From assembly GCA_002689405.1 (NCBI GenBank), contig NZFZ01000041.1:1-7495 (forward strand): a stretch of DNA of 7,495 bases, written 5' to 3'. Position 1 is the first letter of the stretch. Every line of letters starts with the position of its first letter. Source of the DNA: Gammaproteobacteria bacterium. GTDB lineage: Bacteria; Pseudomonadota; Gammaproteobacteria; Magnimaribacterales; AG-339-G14. Below, in pieces: positions 1 through 6,413 of this stretch. The position numbers were made by a program, and so were the translations under genes. The notes beneath the pieces were generated by a model. It did no database searches, was not told where the DNA came from, and saw nothing but the letters and a program-made list of their open reading frames with translations.

Positions 1-1332
1 TCTATTGCCAGAATCTTAGCAAAAGCACTTAACTGTTCTGATTTAATAGATAATTCAGAACCTTGCAATGCTTGTGAATCATGTACATCAATAAACGAAG
101 GAGCTGCAATTGACTTTATTGAGGTTGATGCGGCATCCAGAAGAGGTATTGAAGACACTAAAAATCTTTTGGAAACTATTTCTTATTTGCCTTCATCATC
201 AAAATATAAAATCTATTTGATTGATGAAGTTCATATGCTTACTCCTGAGAGTTTTAATGCCTTGCTGAAAAACTTAGAAGAGCCACCTCCCCATGTGATA
301 TTTATGTTTGCAACAACAGAATATAAAAAGATTTTGCCGACAATAATTTCTAGATGTCTACAAGTAAACTTAAGTTCTGTTTCTGTAAAAGTCATTACGG
401 ATCAATTGGGAGAAATTTTTTCAGAAGAAAAAATAAAATATGATGAAAATTCCTTAAAGCTTATTGCAGAAGCTGCTCAGGGTAGTATTAGAGATGCTTT
501 ATCTATTTCTGAAAAAGTAATATCTTTTTGTAACAGAAACCTTAAAGAGAAAGAAGTGAGAGATGTTTTAGGAATTCCAGAACCTGAAATTATTGCGAAT
601 CTATTGAAATCAATTCTGGATGAAGACGTAACAGAGGTTCTATCAATTCTTGAAAATTATGGTGAATATGAAGATCATGAATTTTTGTTAAAGTCTTTAA
701 TGGATCTAATTCAAGACATTGCAATAAGTCAGTTTGAAAAAAAAGGAGCTAAAAATAATATAAATGATTTTTTAAAAACAGATCCCGCTAAATTGCAGTT
801 TCTTTATCAGTTAGGAATTTCCAATCTAAAGCACTTTAGTTTGGGTTATGACTCTTTTTCAATACTAAAAATGACTTTATTAAAAATGGTTGCCTTTTCT
901 CCCGAAAGTGAAAAAAAAAATTCTTTAAAAATTAAAAAACAAGATAGTTTTGAAATCCAATGGCCAGGAATATTCTCTGATTTAAATCTAAATGGCATAT
1001 CAAAAAATTTACTTAAACAAGCTAGTATTGTTCATCAAGAAAATAATTTAAAGCTCTCTTTTCCTAAAAACGTTCTTTCTATTCTTAATGAAGAACAAAA
1101 AAAAGATATTGAAAAAAGTTTTGAAGATTATCTAAAAATGAAACTGGTATTCATCTATGACGATGATGTTGATTCAAAACTTACACCAGAATATGAAAAA
1201 AAAAATAAAGATAAAGGAATAAAAAAAAATATTAAAAAAACCATGAAAAAAGATAAAAACTTCAATGAAATCATGGGCGGATTGAAAGTTGAATCTGTAA
1301 AATTTAATAAAAAAAATGAAACTGAGTCCTAA
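1..1332 (+). CDS. dnaX: DNA polymerase III subunit tau/gamma (DnaX), 5' end missing
   Basis: This is the ATPase subunit of the clamp loader, which opens and loads the beta clamp and joins polymerase cores. The reading frame is open at base 1 and begins just after the Walker A lysine (SIARILAKALNC matches E. coli DnaX from about residue 53), so roughly 52 residues are missing. Visible parts, in window codon numbering: zinc-binding cysteines C12, C22, C25 and C28; Walker B LIDEVHM with D75 and E76; sensor 1 ATTE around 104-107; SRC arginine finger R118; sensor 2 GSIRDA with R164; and the domain III collar ending at MTLLKMVAFSP (291-301). A tau-type C-terminal domain begins near W320. Total length would be about 495 residues, against 643 in E. 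coli; most of domain IV is missing. An A10 run lies at the domain III boundary. The gene ends 17 bases inside recR. Confidence 0.97.
   Translation, partial: SIARILAKALNCSDLIDNSEPCNACESCTSINEGAAIDFIEVDAASRRGIEDTKNLLETISYLPSSSKYKIYLIDEVHMLTPESFNALLKNLEEPPPHVIFMFATTEYKKILPTIISRCLQVNLSSVSVKVITDQLGEIFSEEKIKYDENSLKLIAEAAQGSIRDALSISEKVISFCNRNLKEKEVRDVLGIPEPEIIANLLKSILDEDVTEVLSILENYGEYEDHEFLLKSLMDLIQDIAISQFEKKGAKNNINDFLKTDPAKLQFLYQLGISNLKHFSLGYDSFSILKMTLLKMVAFSPESEKKNSLKIKKQDSFEIQWPGIFSDLNLNGISKNLLKQASIVHQENNLKLSFPKNVLSILNEEQKKDIEKSFEDYLKMKLVFIYDDDVDSKLTPEYEKKNKDKGIKKNIKKTMKKDKNFNEIMGGLKVESVKFNKKNETES
911..920 (+). other. Candidate slippage site (A10) for a gamma-type short DnaX
   Basis: Ten consecutive A's follow GAGTG and are read as gAA AAA AAA AAt (E-K-K-N, codons 304-307), immediately after the end of domain III. 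Inserting one A, or a -1 ribosomal shift, gives K-K-K-F-F-K-N then TAA. Losing one A, or a +1 shift, gives K-K-I-L then TAA. Either event would yield a product of about 360 residues containing only domains I-III, which is the architecture of gamma. E. coli makes gamma by ribosomal -1 frameshifting at an A-rich heptamer, and Thermus dnaX uses transcriptional slippage on an A run. I see no strong downstream hairpin or upstream SD-like stimulator, so transcriptional slippage is the more likely mechanism if the site works at all. Poly-A runs are common in this gene, so the functional claim is an inference. Confidence 0.45.
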
Positions 1333-1915
1333 AATTTCTGAATTAATTCATTCATTAAAGTCTCTTCCTGGAATTGGTCCAAAATCAGCTAAAAGAATGG
1401 CTCTTTCGTTATTGAGTTCAAATAAAGAAATTGGCTTAACGCTTTCTAAATCTATTGAAGATGCAATTTTAAATATCCAATTCTGTCAAAAATGTTTTGT
1501 TTTAAATGATGAAGAGTTTTGTGACATTTGTAACTCAGCGAATAGAAATAACAATTCAATATGTGTTGTAGAATCAACTTCAGATCTTTACTCAATCGAA
1601 GAAACATCTGAATTTGATGGCAGGTATTTTGTTCTAAATGGCCTTCTTTCCCCAATAGATAATATTGGCGCAGAAGAACTCAGAATTGAAAAATTATTAG
1701 ATATCATTGATGAATTCAAATCAAAGGAGGTCATTCTTGCATTGAATTCAACATTAGAAGGTGAGGCTACTGCTTATTTTTTATTGGAAAAATTAAAAAA
1801 GAAAGATGTTACTGTTACAAGAATAGCACAAGGAGTTCCGGCAGGAGGAGACTTAAACTATGTTGACAATAATACTCTTAGAAGAGCAATTTCTTTTAGA
1901 ACTGAATTAAAATAA
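1316..1915 (+). CDS. recR: Recombination mediator protein RecR
   Basis: RecR works with RecO, and with RecF where present, to load RecA onto SSB-coated single-stranded DNA at gaps. The 199-residue protein is full length (E. coli has 201) and shows all the expected parts: an N-terminal helix-hairpin-helix with PGIGPKSA near residues 18-25; a four-cysteine zinc finger at C57, C60, C69 and C72; a Toprim domain starting at ICVVES (82-87) and including [11 protein letters not shown] around 143-153; and the C-terminal GVPAGGDL segment (173-180). The ATG at 1316 matches the start of the E. coli protein and lies inside the end of dnaX, giving a 17-base overlap. No Shine-Dalgarno sequence is visible, so translational coupling to dnaX is likely. 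In many bacteria ybaB separates dnaX from recR; here nothing does. Confidence 0.97.
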   Translation: MKLSPKISELIHSLKSLPGIGPKSAKRMALSLLSSNKEIGLTLSKSIEDAILNIQFCQKCFVLNDEEFCDICNSANRNNNSICVVESTSDLYSIEETSEFDGRYFVLNGLLSPIDNIGAEELRIEKLLDIIDEFKSKEVILALNSTLEGEATAYFLLEKLKKKDVTVTRIAQGVPAGGDLNYVDNNTLRRAISFRTELK

Positions 1916-1919
1916 ATCC

Positions 1920-2492
1920 ATGTCAATCAAATCAGATAATTGGATAAAAAAAATGTCTCTAGAAAATGACATGATTTCTCCTTTTCAGCCTAACCAAGTT
2001 AAAACTAATGAAGAAAATAATCAAAAATTAATTTCCTATGGTCTTTCTAGCTATGGTTATGACGTAAGGTGTGCAAATGAATTTAAGGTATTCACAAATA
2101 TCCATTCAGCAACAGTAGATCCTAAAAAATTTGATAGTTCTAGTTTTATTGACGTTATTCAAGATGAGTGCGTAATTCCTCCAAATTCATTTGCTTTAGC
2201 AAGAACGATAGAGTATTTCAAAATTCCAAGGGATGTTCTTACAATTTGTCTCGGTAAATCAACCTACGCAAGATGTGGAATCATTGTAAATGTAACTCCT
2301 CTTGAACCAGAATGGGAAGGGCATGTAACTTTAGAATTTTCCAATACTACCAGTCTTCCAGCAAAAATTTATGCAAATGAGGGCGTAGCTCAAATGTTAT
2401 TTTTTCAATCAGATGAAATTTGCGAGACCAGCTATAAAGACAGAGATGGAAAGTATCAAGGCCAAAAAGGAGTAACTCTTCCTAAAGCGTAA
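1920..2492 (+). CDS. dcd: dCTP deaminase
   Basis: This enzyme deaminates dCTP to dUTP and ammonia. dUTPase then makes dUMP, the precursor of dTMP. The 190-residue protein closely follows the Pseudomonas-type Dcd along its length: SSYGYDVRC near 43-51, [10 protein letters not shown] at 55-64, the [10 protein letters not shown] active-site strand (111-120) with S114 and R118, [13 protein letters not shown] (131-143) carrying the expected catalytic glutamate E139, and a C-terminal [13 protein letters not shown]. All key residues are present. It is the monofunctional proteobacterial form; a bifunctional deaminase/dUTPase of the archaeal type is less likely from overall similarity. The ATG lies four bases after the recR stop with no visible Shine-Dalgarno site, so it is probably the last gene of the dnaX-recR-dcd transcript. 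Its stop is one base from the stop of the opposing DUF3108 gene. Confidence 0.97.
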   Translation: MSIKSDNWIKKMSLENDMISPFQPNQVKTNEENNQKLISYGLSSYGYDVRCANEFKVFTNIHSATVDPKKFDSSSFIDVIQDECVIPPNSFALARTIEYFKIPRDVLTICLGKSTYARCGIIVNVTPLEPEWEGHVTLEFSNTTSLPAKIYANEGVAQMLFFQSDEICETSYKDRDGKYQGQKGVTLPKA

Positions 2493-2493
2493 C

Positions 2494-3153
2494 TCAATCT
2501 AATTCCCAATCAACATTAAATCCTCTTCCGCCTTGGAAAACTTTTATTGTTTCTTTAGCAGGATTGTTTTGAATCAAAAATTTAAAGTATCTTTTATCTT
2601 CTCTTTGCTCAGTAAATTCAAATACTTCAACGGGTTTTGATTTATAAATAATTTCTTCGGTTTTGTTTAAAAAAGACTTTATTTTAATTTTTCCCTTATC
2701 AAAATAATTTATTTTAAACTGGTCATTGTTGAGGTAATTCATTTTAATTTGAATCTGAAGGGTTAGGTTATCGTAAAAATACTCTTGAATTTCAATTGAA
2801 CCTTTCTTTTTTCCGAAAGAATAAATAATAATTCTTCGATTACCTTCTTTTTCAACTTTATAGGTCTGATGATCTTTTCTTAATCCTCCTAAAACATCTA
2901 GCTTTCTAAAACCAGATTCCAAAACAACATTTCCATTATCTACACTAAAAATAGATTCTTGTTGTATGGTGAAGAGGGGATGTTTACCAAAGGATGAAAT
3001 CTTCCAACTATTTTCAGATATTTTCTCTAAAGTTTCCTTTACCGATCCAGTTGGCTTTGATGAATAATAATTTTCATAAGGATTTAGATCAAATAAGAAT
3101 ATTTGATTACAAAAAAAACAAAACAGTAATTTAAATAAAATATTCTTTACCAT
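2494..3153 (-). CDS. Exported DUF3108-family protein
   Basis: The function is unknown. The family call rests on position directly downstream of purN, which is common for DUF3108 genes in gammaproteobacteria, and on the general pattern: an N-terminal export signal followed by a beta-rich domain of about 190 residues with phrases such as ESIFSVDNGNVVLESGFRK in its first half and a PVEVFEF strand in its second. I place the start at the ATG with its first base at 3153 (MVKNILFKLLF), which gives a lysine followed by a hydrophobic stretch, a plausible signal peptide for the periplasm. The ATG at 3168 would add five residues (MSIIK). Either start lies inside the end of purN (23- or 38-base overlap), so translation is probably coupled to purN. 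No standard lipobox cysteine is seen. It is convergent with dcd with one base between stops. Confidence 0.72.
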   Translation of the reverse strand: MVKNILFKLLFCFFCNQIFLFDLNPYENYYSSKPTGSVKETLEKISENSWKISSFGKHPLFTIQQESIFSVDNGNVVLESGFRKLDVLGGLRKDHQTYKVEKEGNRRIIIYSFGKKKGSIEIQEYFYDNLTLQIQIKMNYLNNDQFKINYFDKGKIKIKSFLNKTEEIIYKSKPVEVFEFTEQREDKRYFKFLIQNNPAKETIKVFQGGRGFNVDWELD

Positions 3154-3778
3154 CTTTATGATAGACATCGTCTATTATTATTTTATTATCGACTATGGAT
3201 ATTTTACCTTCCTGAAGTTCAGATAATATTTCTGGATAAATAAAATGTTCTATTTTATGAATTTTATTTATAAGATCGTTTTCTTTTTCATTATCATTCA
3301 CTTTAATTTTTATGTAGCCAATTATTGGACCACTATCTAAACCCTCATCTACGAGGTGAACTGTAACCCCATGTTCTTTATCTTTGTTTTTAATAACTTT
3401 TTTATGAGTATTTAGACCTGGATATTTTGGTAAAAGAGAAGGGTGAATATTTATTATCTTGTTAGGGAAATTTTTTACAAACTCTGAACCTAATATTCTC
3501 ATAAAACCTGCAAGAATAATAAAATCTACACTTTCTTGATTTATTAATTCTTTAAGTTTCTGATCATACGATTTACGATTCTTAAAATCTTTATGATTTA
3601 AACACAAATTTTTTATGTTGTGTTTTTTTGCTCTGTTTAAACCAAAAGCATCCTTGTTGTTTGAAATTACAATTTTTATTGCAGCTTTTAAACGTCCATT
3701 TTCAATGCTATCAATTATTGCTTGAAAATTTGTGCCATTTCCTGATAGAAGAACTGCTAAAGATAACTTTTTGCTCAT
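3131..3778 (-). CDS. purN: Phosphoribosylglycinamide formyltransferase (GART, PurN)
   Basis: PurN transfers a formyl group from 10-formyltetrahydrofolate to GAR, the third step of de novo purine synthesis, in the cytoplasm. The 215-residue protein is the usual length (E. coli 212). It has the phosphate-binding loop LLSGNGTNFQA (10-20), the folate-site segment LAGFMRILG (89-97), the catalytic INIHPSLLPKYPG segment with N110 and H112, and the HLVDEGLDSGP segment with catalytic D148. These match E. coli N106, H108 and D144. The ATG directly abuts the purM stop (TGA-ATG with no spacer), so it is almost certainly translationally coupled to purM. Its 3' end overlaps the DUF3108 gene. No key residue is missing. 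Confidence 0.97.
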   Translation of the reverse strand: MSKKLSLAVLLSGNGTNFQAIIDSIENGRLKAAIKIVISNNKDAFGLNRAKKHNIKNLCLNHKDFKNRKSYDQKLKELINQESVDFIILAGFMRILGSEFVKNFPNKIINIHPSLLPKYPGLNTHKKVIKNKDKEHGVTVHLVDEGLDSGPIIGYIKIKVNDNEKENDLINKIHKIEHFIYPEILSELQEGKISIVDNKIIIDDVYHKDGKEYFI

Positions 3779-4816
3779 TCAAAAAATTATTTTATCATTA
3801 GATTTTCGTGGACCTATAAAACCTAATTCAAAGTAAGGAACTTTTAATTTTTTTAAGTGATTCCTGCATTTTGGTAAATCACTTTTGCTTATTGAAAGTA
3901 TCATGCCAATGCCACAGTTAAATGTAGATAGCATCTCCATTTTAGAAAGATTTGATTTTGACTCGATTAAACTAAAAAGATCATCATGAAATGGATATTT
4001 TGATCCAATAGAAATAAATGCAGAGAGATTACTAGGAATTATTCTTTCTAAATTTCCTGTAAATCCACCGCCAGTAATATGACTCAATGCATTTAATTCA
4101 ATCCTATCTCTTAGAGATAAAATTTCTTTAACATAAATTTTTGTGGGCTTTAGTAAAGTTTTTCCAAGTGTTGAGCCTTTAAAATTTTGATTTAATTTAA
4201 TCTTCTTTTTTTGAATGAGTTTCCTAATTAAAGAAAAGCCATTTGAATGCAATCCATTAGATTTTAAACCTATCAAAACATCATCTTTTTTTGTTTGATT
4301 GCGAAGTTTCTTTGAATATTTTTCTAAAACTCCAACGCAAAATCCTGCTAAGTCAAACTTACCTTTTGGAAAAGCATCGGGATGTTCCGCTGTCTCTCCA
4401 CCAATTAAAGAACAATGAGAATCTCTGCAACCTTTTACTATTCCCTTAACTATTTCTTTTGAAATTTTAAGATTTATTCTATCTGTAACTAGATAATCCA
4501 GAAAGAAAAGCGGCTCTGCTTGCAAAGTAATCAAATCGTTTACACACATTGCTACTAAATCTATGCCAATTGAATCATAAACTTTCATCGCGTCAGCAAT
4601 TTCAATTTTTGTACCCACTCCATCAGTACAACTTATCAAAACGGGATTTTTGTATTTTTTAGGAAGAACAGAGGCAGCAGCAAACCCTCCTATAGAGCCG
4701 ATAATTTCTTTTCTAAAAGTAGTCTTGGCTAAAGGTTTTATAATTTTTACTAATTGATCGCCCCTTTTTATGCTTACTCCAGAATCAGCATATGAAGTTT
4801 TGTTTGATTTAGACAA
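3779..4816 (-). CDS. purM: Phosphoribosylformylglycinamidine cyclo-ligase (AIR synthetase, PurM)
   Basis: PurM closes the imidazole ring, converting FGAM and ATP to AIR, the fifth step of purine synthesis. The 345 residues equal the E. coli length. Conserved segments are SYADSGV (8-14), TDGVGTK (64-70), GIDLVAMCVND (84-94), AEPLFFLDY (100-108), GGETAEHP (139-146), HITGGG (246-251) and FNCGIGM (299-305). The start is TTG at 4816. There is no in-frame ATG upstream, because an in-frame TAA lies five codons before it (4829-4831), and the next methionine is far inside the conserved region. No Shine-Dalgarno sequence is visible. It is the first gene of purM-purN-DUF3108 and is divergent from the DUF2066 gene. 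I see no match to the E. coli PurR operator in the upstream gap, so regulation may differ from E. coli. Confidence 0.97.
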   Translation of the reverse strand: MSKSNKTSYADSGVSIKRGDQLVKIIKPLAKTTFRKEIIGSIGGFAAASVLPKKYKNPVLISCTDGVGTKIEIADAMKVYDSIGIDLVAMCVNDLITLQAEPLFFLDYLVTDRINLKISKEIVKGIVKGCRDSHCSLIGGETAEHPDAFPKGKFDLAGFCVGVLEKYSKKLRNQTKKDDVLIGLKSNGLHSNGFSLIRKLIQKKKIKLNQNFKGSTLGKTLLKPTKIYVKEILSLRDRIELNALSHITGGGFTGNLERIIPSNLSAFISIGSKYPFHDDLFSLIESKSNLSKMEMLSTFNCGIGMILSISKSDLPKCRNHLKKLKVPYFELGFIGPRKSNDKIIF

Positions 4817-4866
4817 AGGACTTTGAATTTAAGTTCTATTTAAAAAACATATTATAATCATTTTTA
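4817..4866. promoter_or_regulatory. Divergent promoter region between purM and the DUF2066 gene
   Basis: This 50-base gap is the only substantial intergenic space and must hold the start signals for both divergent blocks unless promoters lie inside genes. At 4851-4858 there is a perfect palindrome, ATTATAAT, which contains a consensus TATAAT -10 element on both strands (4853-4858 rightward, 4856-4851 leftward). The rightward element would start transcription around 4865-4866, right at the ATG at 4867, so the DUF2066 mRNA would be leaderless or nearly so. The leftward element would give a leader of about 28 bases before the purM TTG. Neither strand shows a good -35 at the usual spacing (best rightward is TTAAGT at 4829, three of six matches). 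In DNA this AT-rich a chance TATAAT is possible. Confidence 0.5.
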
Positions 4867-5862
4867 ATGCTAAAAATTATTAAAGTTATTTTTTTTATCT
4901 CTCTTATTTTTTTTGTTTTAAATTTATACAGCGAGGATTACTCCACAATTGTTCAAGGCGATGGTGAGGACGTTTCTGAATTACTTCAAAAAGCTTTAAA
5001 CCAATCGATACTAAAAGTTTTAGGGAGTCAAAGAGACTTCAATCTTAATCAACAAAATTTTAAAAAATTAAATCCTGACAATTTTGTAAGAGAATACAAA
5101 TTTATCGAATTCAATGATAAGGAAGCTCTCGAGGTAATGATTGATTTAAAAGCACTTCAGGAAAAGCTTCTGGAACTAAATCTTGGAATTTCTTTCTTAA
5201 AAAATCCTAAAGTTGCTGCTTGGGTTTTGTGTAAACCAAATTACTCATCTCTTCAGGCAGCTAAATCTTTAGAGCAGAAATGTAAGTTTGTGAAAAAAGA
5301 ATTTGATAGGGTTGCTAGTGAGAGGGGCATAACAATTATTTATCCTATATTAGACTCTGAAGATATTAGTTTATTTAGTTTTGAAAATAATTCTAATTTA
5401 GAGAATTTAACAATTTTTAATGATCGTTATCCTTCTGACGGATGGTTTTTTTGTGAGATTTCAAGTTTTAGTGAATGGTGTTTTCTTCCAGAAGATATTG
5501 AGAAGAATTATTCTAAATTAGATATTGAATCTAAATATAAGCCAGCAGTCGGAATAAACATCTTAATTGATAACTTATTTAGCAACCAAAGACTCAAAGC
5601 AAGTTTGCAATCCAGTCTTACTTACTATTTAGAAATAATAGGATTAAAAAATTTTTCAGATTACCAATCATTTGAAAAGATACTAAAAAATATTTTATTT
5701 ATTAATAATCTGAGTTTGTTGTCATTAAGAAATAATTCAGCTACTTATAGTTTTAATCTTTTATCAGAGGAAAGAAATCTGTTGAATTACTTTGATGAAA
5801 TTGAAAATTTAATCCTTATAAACAAAGAAAAAGATAAACTTTTTCTTGCTTTAGGCGAATAA
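4867..5862 (+). CDS. Exported DUF2066-family protein
   Basis: The role of this family is unknown. The 331-residue protein starts with a signal peptide or N-terminal anchor (two lysines, then a hydrophobic stretch to about residue 20, followed by YSED), which suggests the periplasm. The family call rests on the early region QKALNQSILKVLGS (41-54), which matches the typical DUF2066 pattern of a repeated helical start, on NPKVAAWVLC near 113-122, where the family has a conserved strand with tryptophan, and on position between divergent purM and hda, a common place for this family. The middle and C-terminal parts have no motif I recognise. The rightward -10-like element ends eight bases before the ATG and no Shine-Dalgarno site is seen. 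The stop overlaps the next start by one base. Confidence 0.7.
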   Translation: MLKIIKVIFFISLIFFVLNLYSEDYSTIVQGDGEDVSELLQKALNQSILKVLGSQRDFNLNQQNFKKLNPDNFVREYKFIEFNDKEALEVMIDLKALQEKLLELNLGISFLKNPKVAAWVLCKPNYSSLQAAKSLEQKCKFVKKEFDRVASERGITIIYPILDSEDISLFSFENNSNLENLTIFNDRYPSDGWFFCEISSFSEWCFLPEDIEKNYSKLDIESKYKPAVGINILIDNLFSNQRLKASLQSSLTYYLEIIGLKNFSDYQSFEKILKNILFINNLSLLSLRNNSATYSFNLLSEERNLLNYFDEIENLILINKEKDKLFLALGE

Positions 5863-6413
5863 TGATTGCGTCTTCAATACCAAATTTCCTGACCGTTTTT
5901 CGTTTTTTTTTGGTTTACCCGATTGTAATAAGTATTTTAGAAGAAAATTATCAACTTACCCTTTTTTTCTTTTTTCTGGCAGGAATATCTGATTTTTTAG
6001 ATGGATATCTTGCAAGAAAGTACTCTTGGGAGAGCAGATTTGGCAAAATATTTGATCCTATTTCAGATAAAGTCCTTGTCATTGCAACACTTTTATCTCT
6101 TTCTTTGGTTGGAGAAATAAATATTTATTTAACTATGTTTCTTCTGAGTAGAGATCTCTTTATTATTGTTGGAGTCATTTTGTCTTCTCTTCTTATTGAT
6201 AATTACGAAATAAAGCCTTATTTTTCTGGAAAATTTAATAGTTTCGTTTTGATGACTTACCTTGGGTTCGTAATTATTGAAGTCTCATTTGGTCTCGTTC
6301 CTTTAGTTTTCTTAAATTTTCTGATGGTAGCACTCTTAGTAACTTCTGTTTATAGCGCCATTGAATACTTAAACTATCCAGGTAGAAAAGTTATTTCTCA
6401 AATATTCTTTTAA
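5862..6413 (+). CDS. CDP-alcohol phosphatidyltransferase, probably cardiolipin-synthase-like
   Basis: This is an integral membrane enzyme that swaps CMP on a CDP-diacylglycerol donor for an alcohol, in phospholipid synthesis. The 183-residue protein carries the full family signature D(x2)DG(x2)AR(x8)G(x3)D(x3)D, with D44, D47, G48, A51, R52, G61, D65 and D69, and about six hydrophobic segments. Automatic annotation would probably call it PgsA by size. Recalling human CRLS1, however, it shares IPN-x-L near the start, LAG-x-(S/T)D-x-LDG, SRD at 96-98 in a hydrophobic segment, SGKFN at 122-126 against SKVN, and a final Y-x5-GRK pattern (GRK 174-176). E. coli PgsA has a different pattern after the signature. 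I therefore lean to a CAP-type cardiolipin synthase, with specificity unproven. The start overlaps the DUF2066 stop by one base, and its own stop overlaps the hda start by one base. Confidence 0.9.
   Translation: MIASSIPNFLTVFRFFLVYPIVISILEENYQLTLFFFFLAGISDFLDGYLARKYSWESRFGKIFDPISDKVLVIATLLSLSLVGEINIYLTMFLLSRDLFIIVGVILSSLLIDNYEIKPYFSGKFNSFVLMTYLGFVIIEVSFGLVPLVFLNFLMVALLVTSVYSAIEYLNYPGRKVISQIFF

Noticed and set aside
737..744. A8 run in dnaX as an alternative slippage site
   Set aside because: It lies inside the domain III collar, so a truncated product would lack a folded domain. It is shorter than the run at 911-920.
1196..1229. Further A10 (1196-1205) and A9 (1221-1229) runs in dnaX
   Set aside because: They fall in the lysine-rich C-terminal tail of tau and would only alter the last part of domain V. 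They are useful as background controls for the run at 911-920.
1452..1655. A 67-codon open frame on the minus strand inside recR
   Set aside because: It lies entirely opposite the zinc-finger and Toprim coding sequence of a well-conserved gene, resembles no family I know, and has no start signal.
1723..1739. Near-perfect Shine-Dalgarno match (AAAGGAGGT) followed by TTG at 1737
   Set aside because: The TTG frame reaches TGA after one further codon, and the site encodes the conserved K-E-V of RecR. It is a coincidence of coding.
1844..1910. GGAGGAG followed by ATG at 1860 with a 16-codon frame ending just before the recR stop
   Set aside because: The GGAGGAG encodes the conserved glycines of RecR GVPAGGD, the peptide is very short, and nothing else supports it.
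3085..3153. Lipoprotein signal in the DUF3108 protein, because cysteines occur in the hydrophobic N-terminal stretch
   Set aside because: The residues before the cysteines (LLF-C, CFF-C) do not fit the usual lipobox with a small residue at -1.
4817..4866. PurR operator or purine riboswitch upstream of purM
   Set aside because: No ACGCAAACGTTTGCGT-like palindrome is present, and a leader of about 28 bases is far too short for a riboswitch aptamer.
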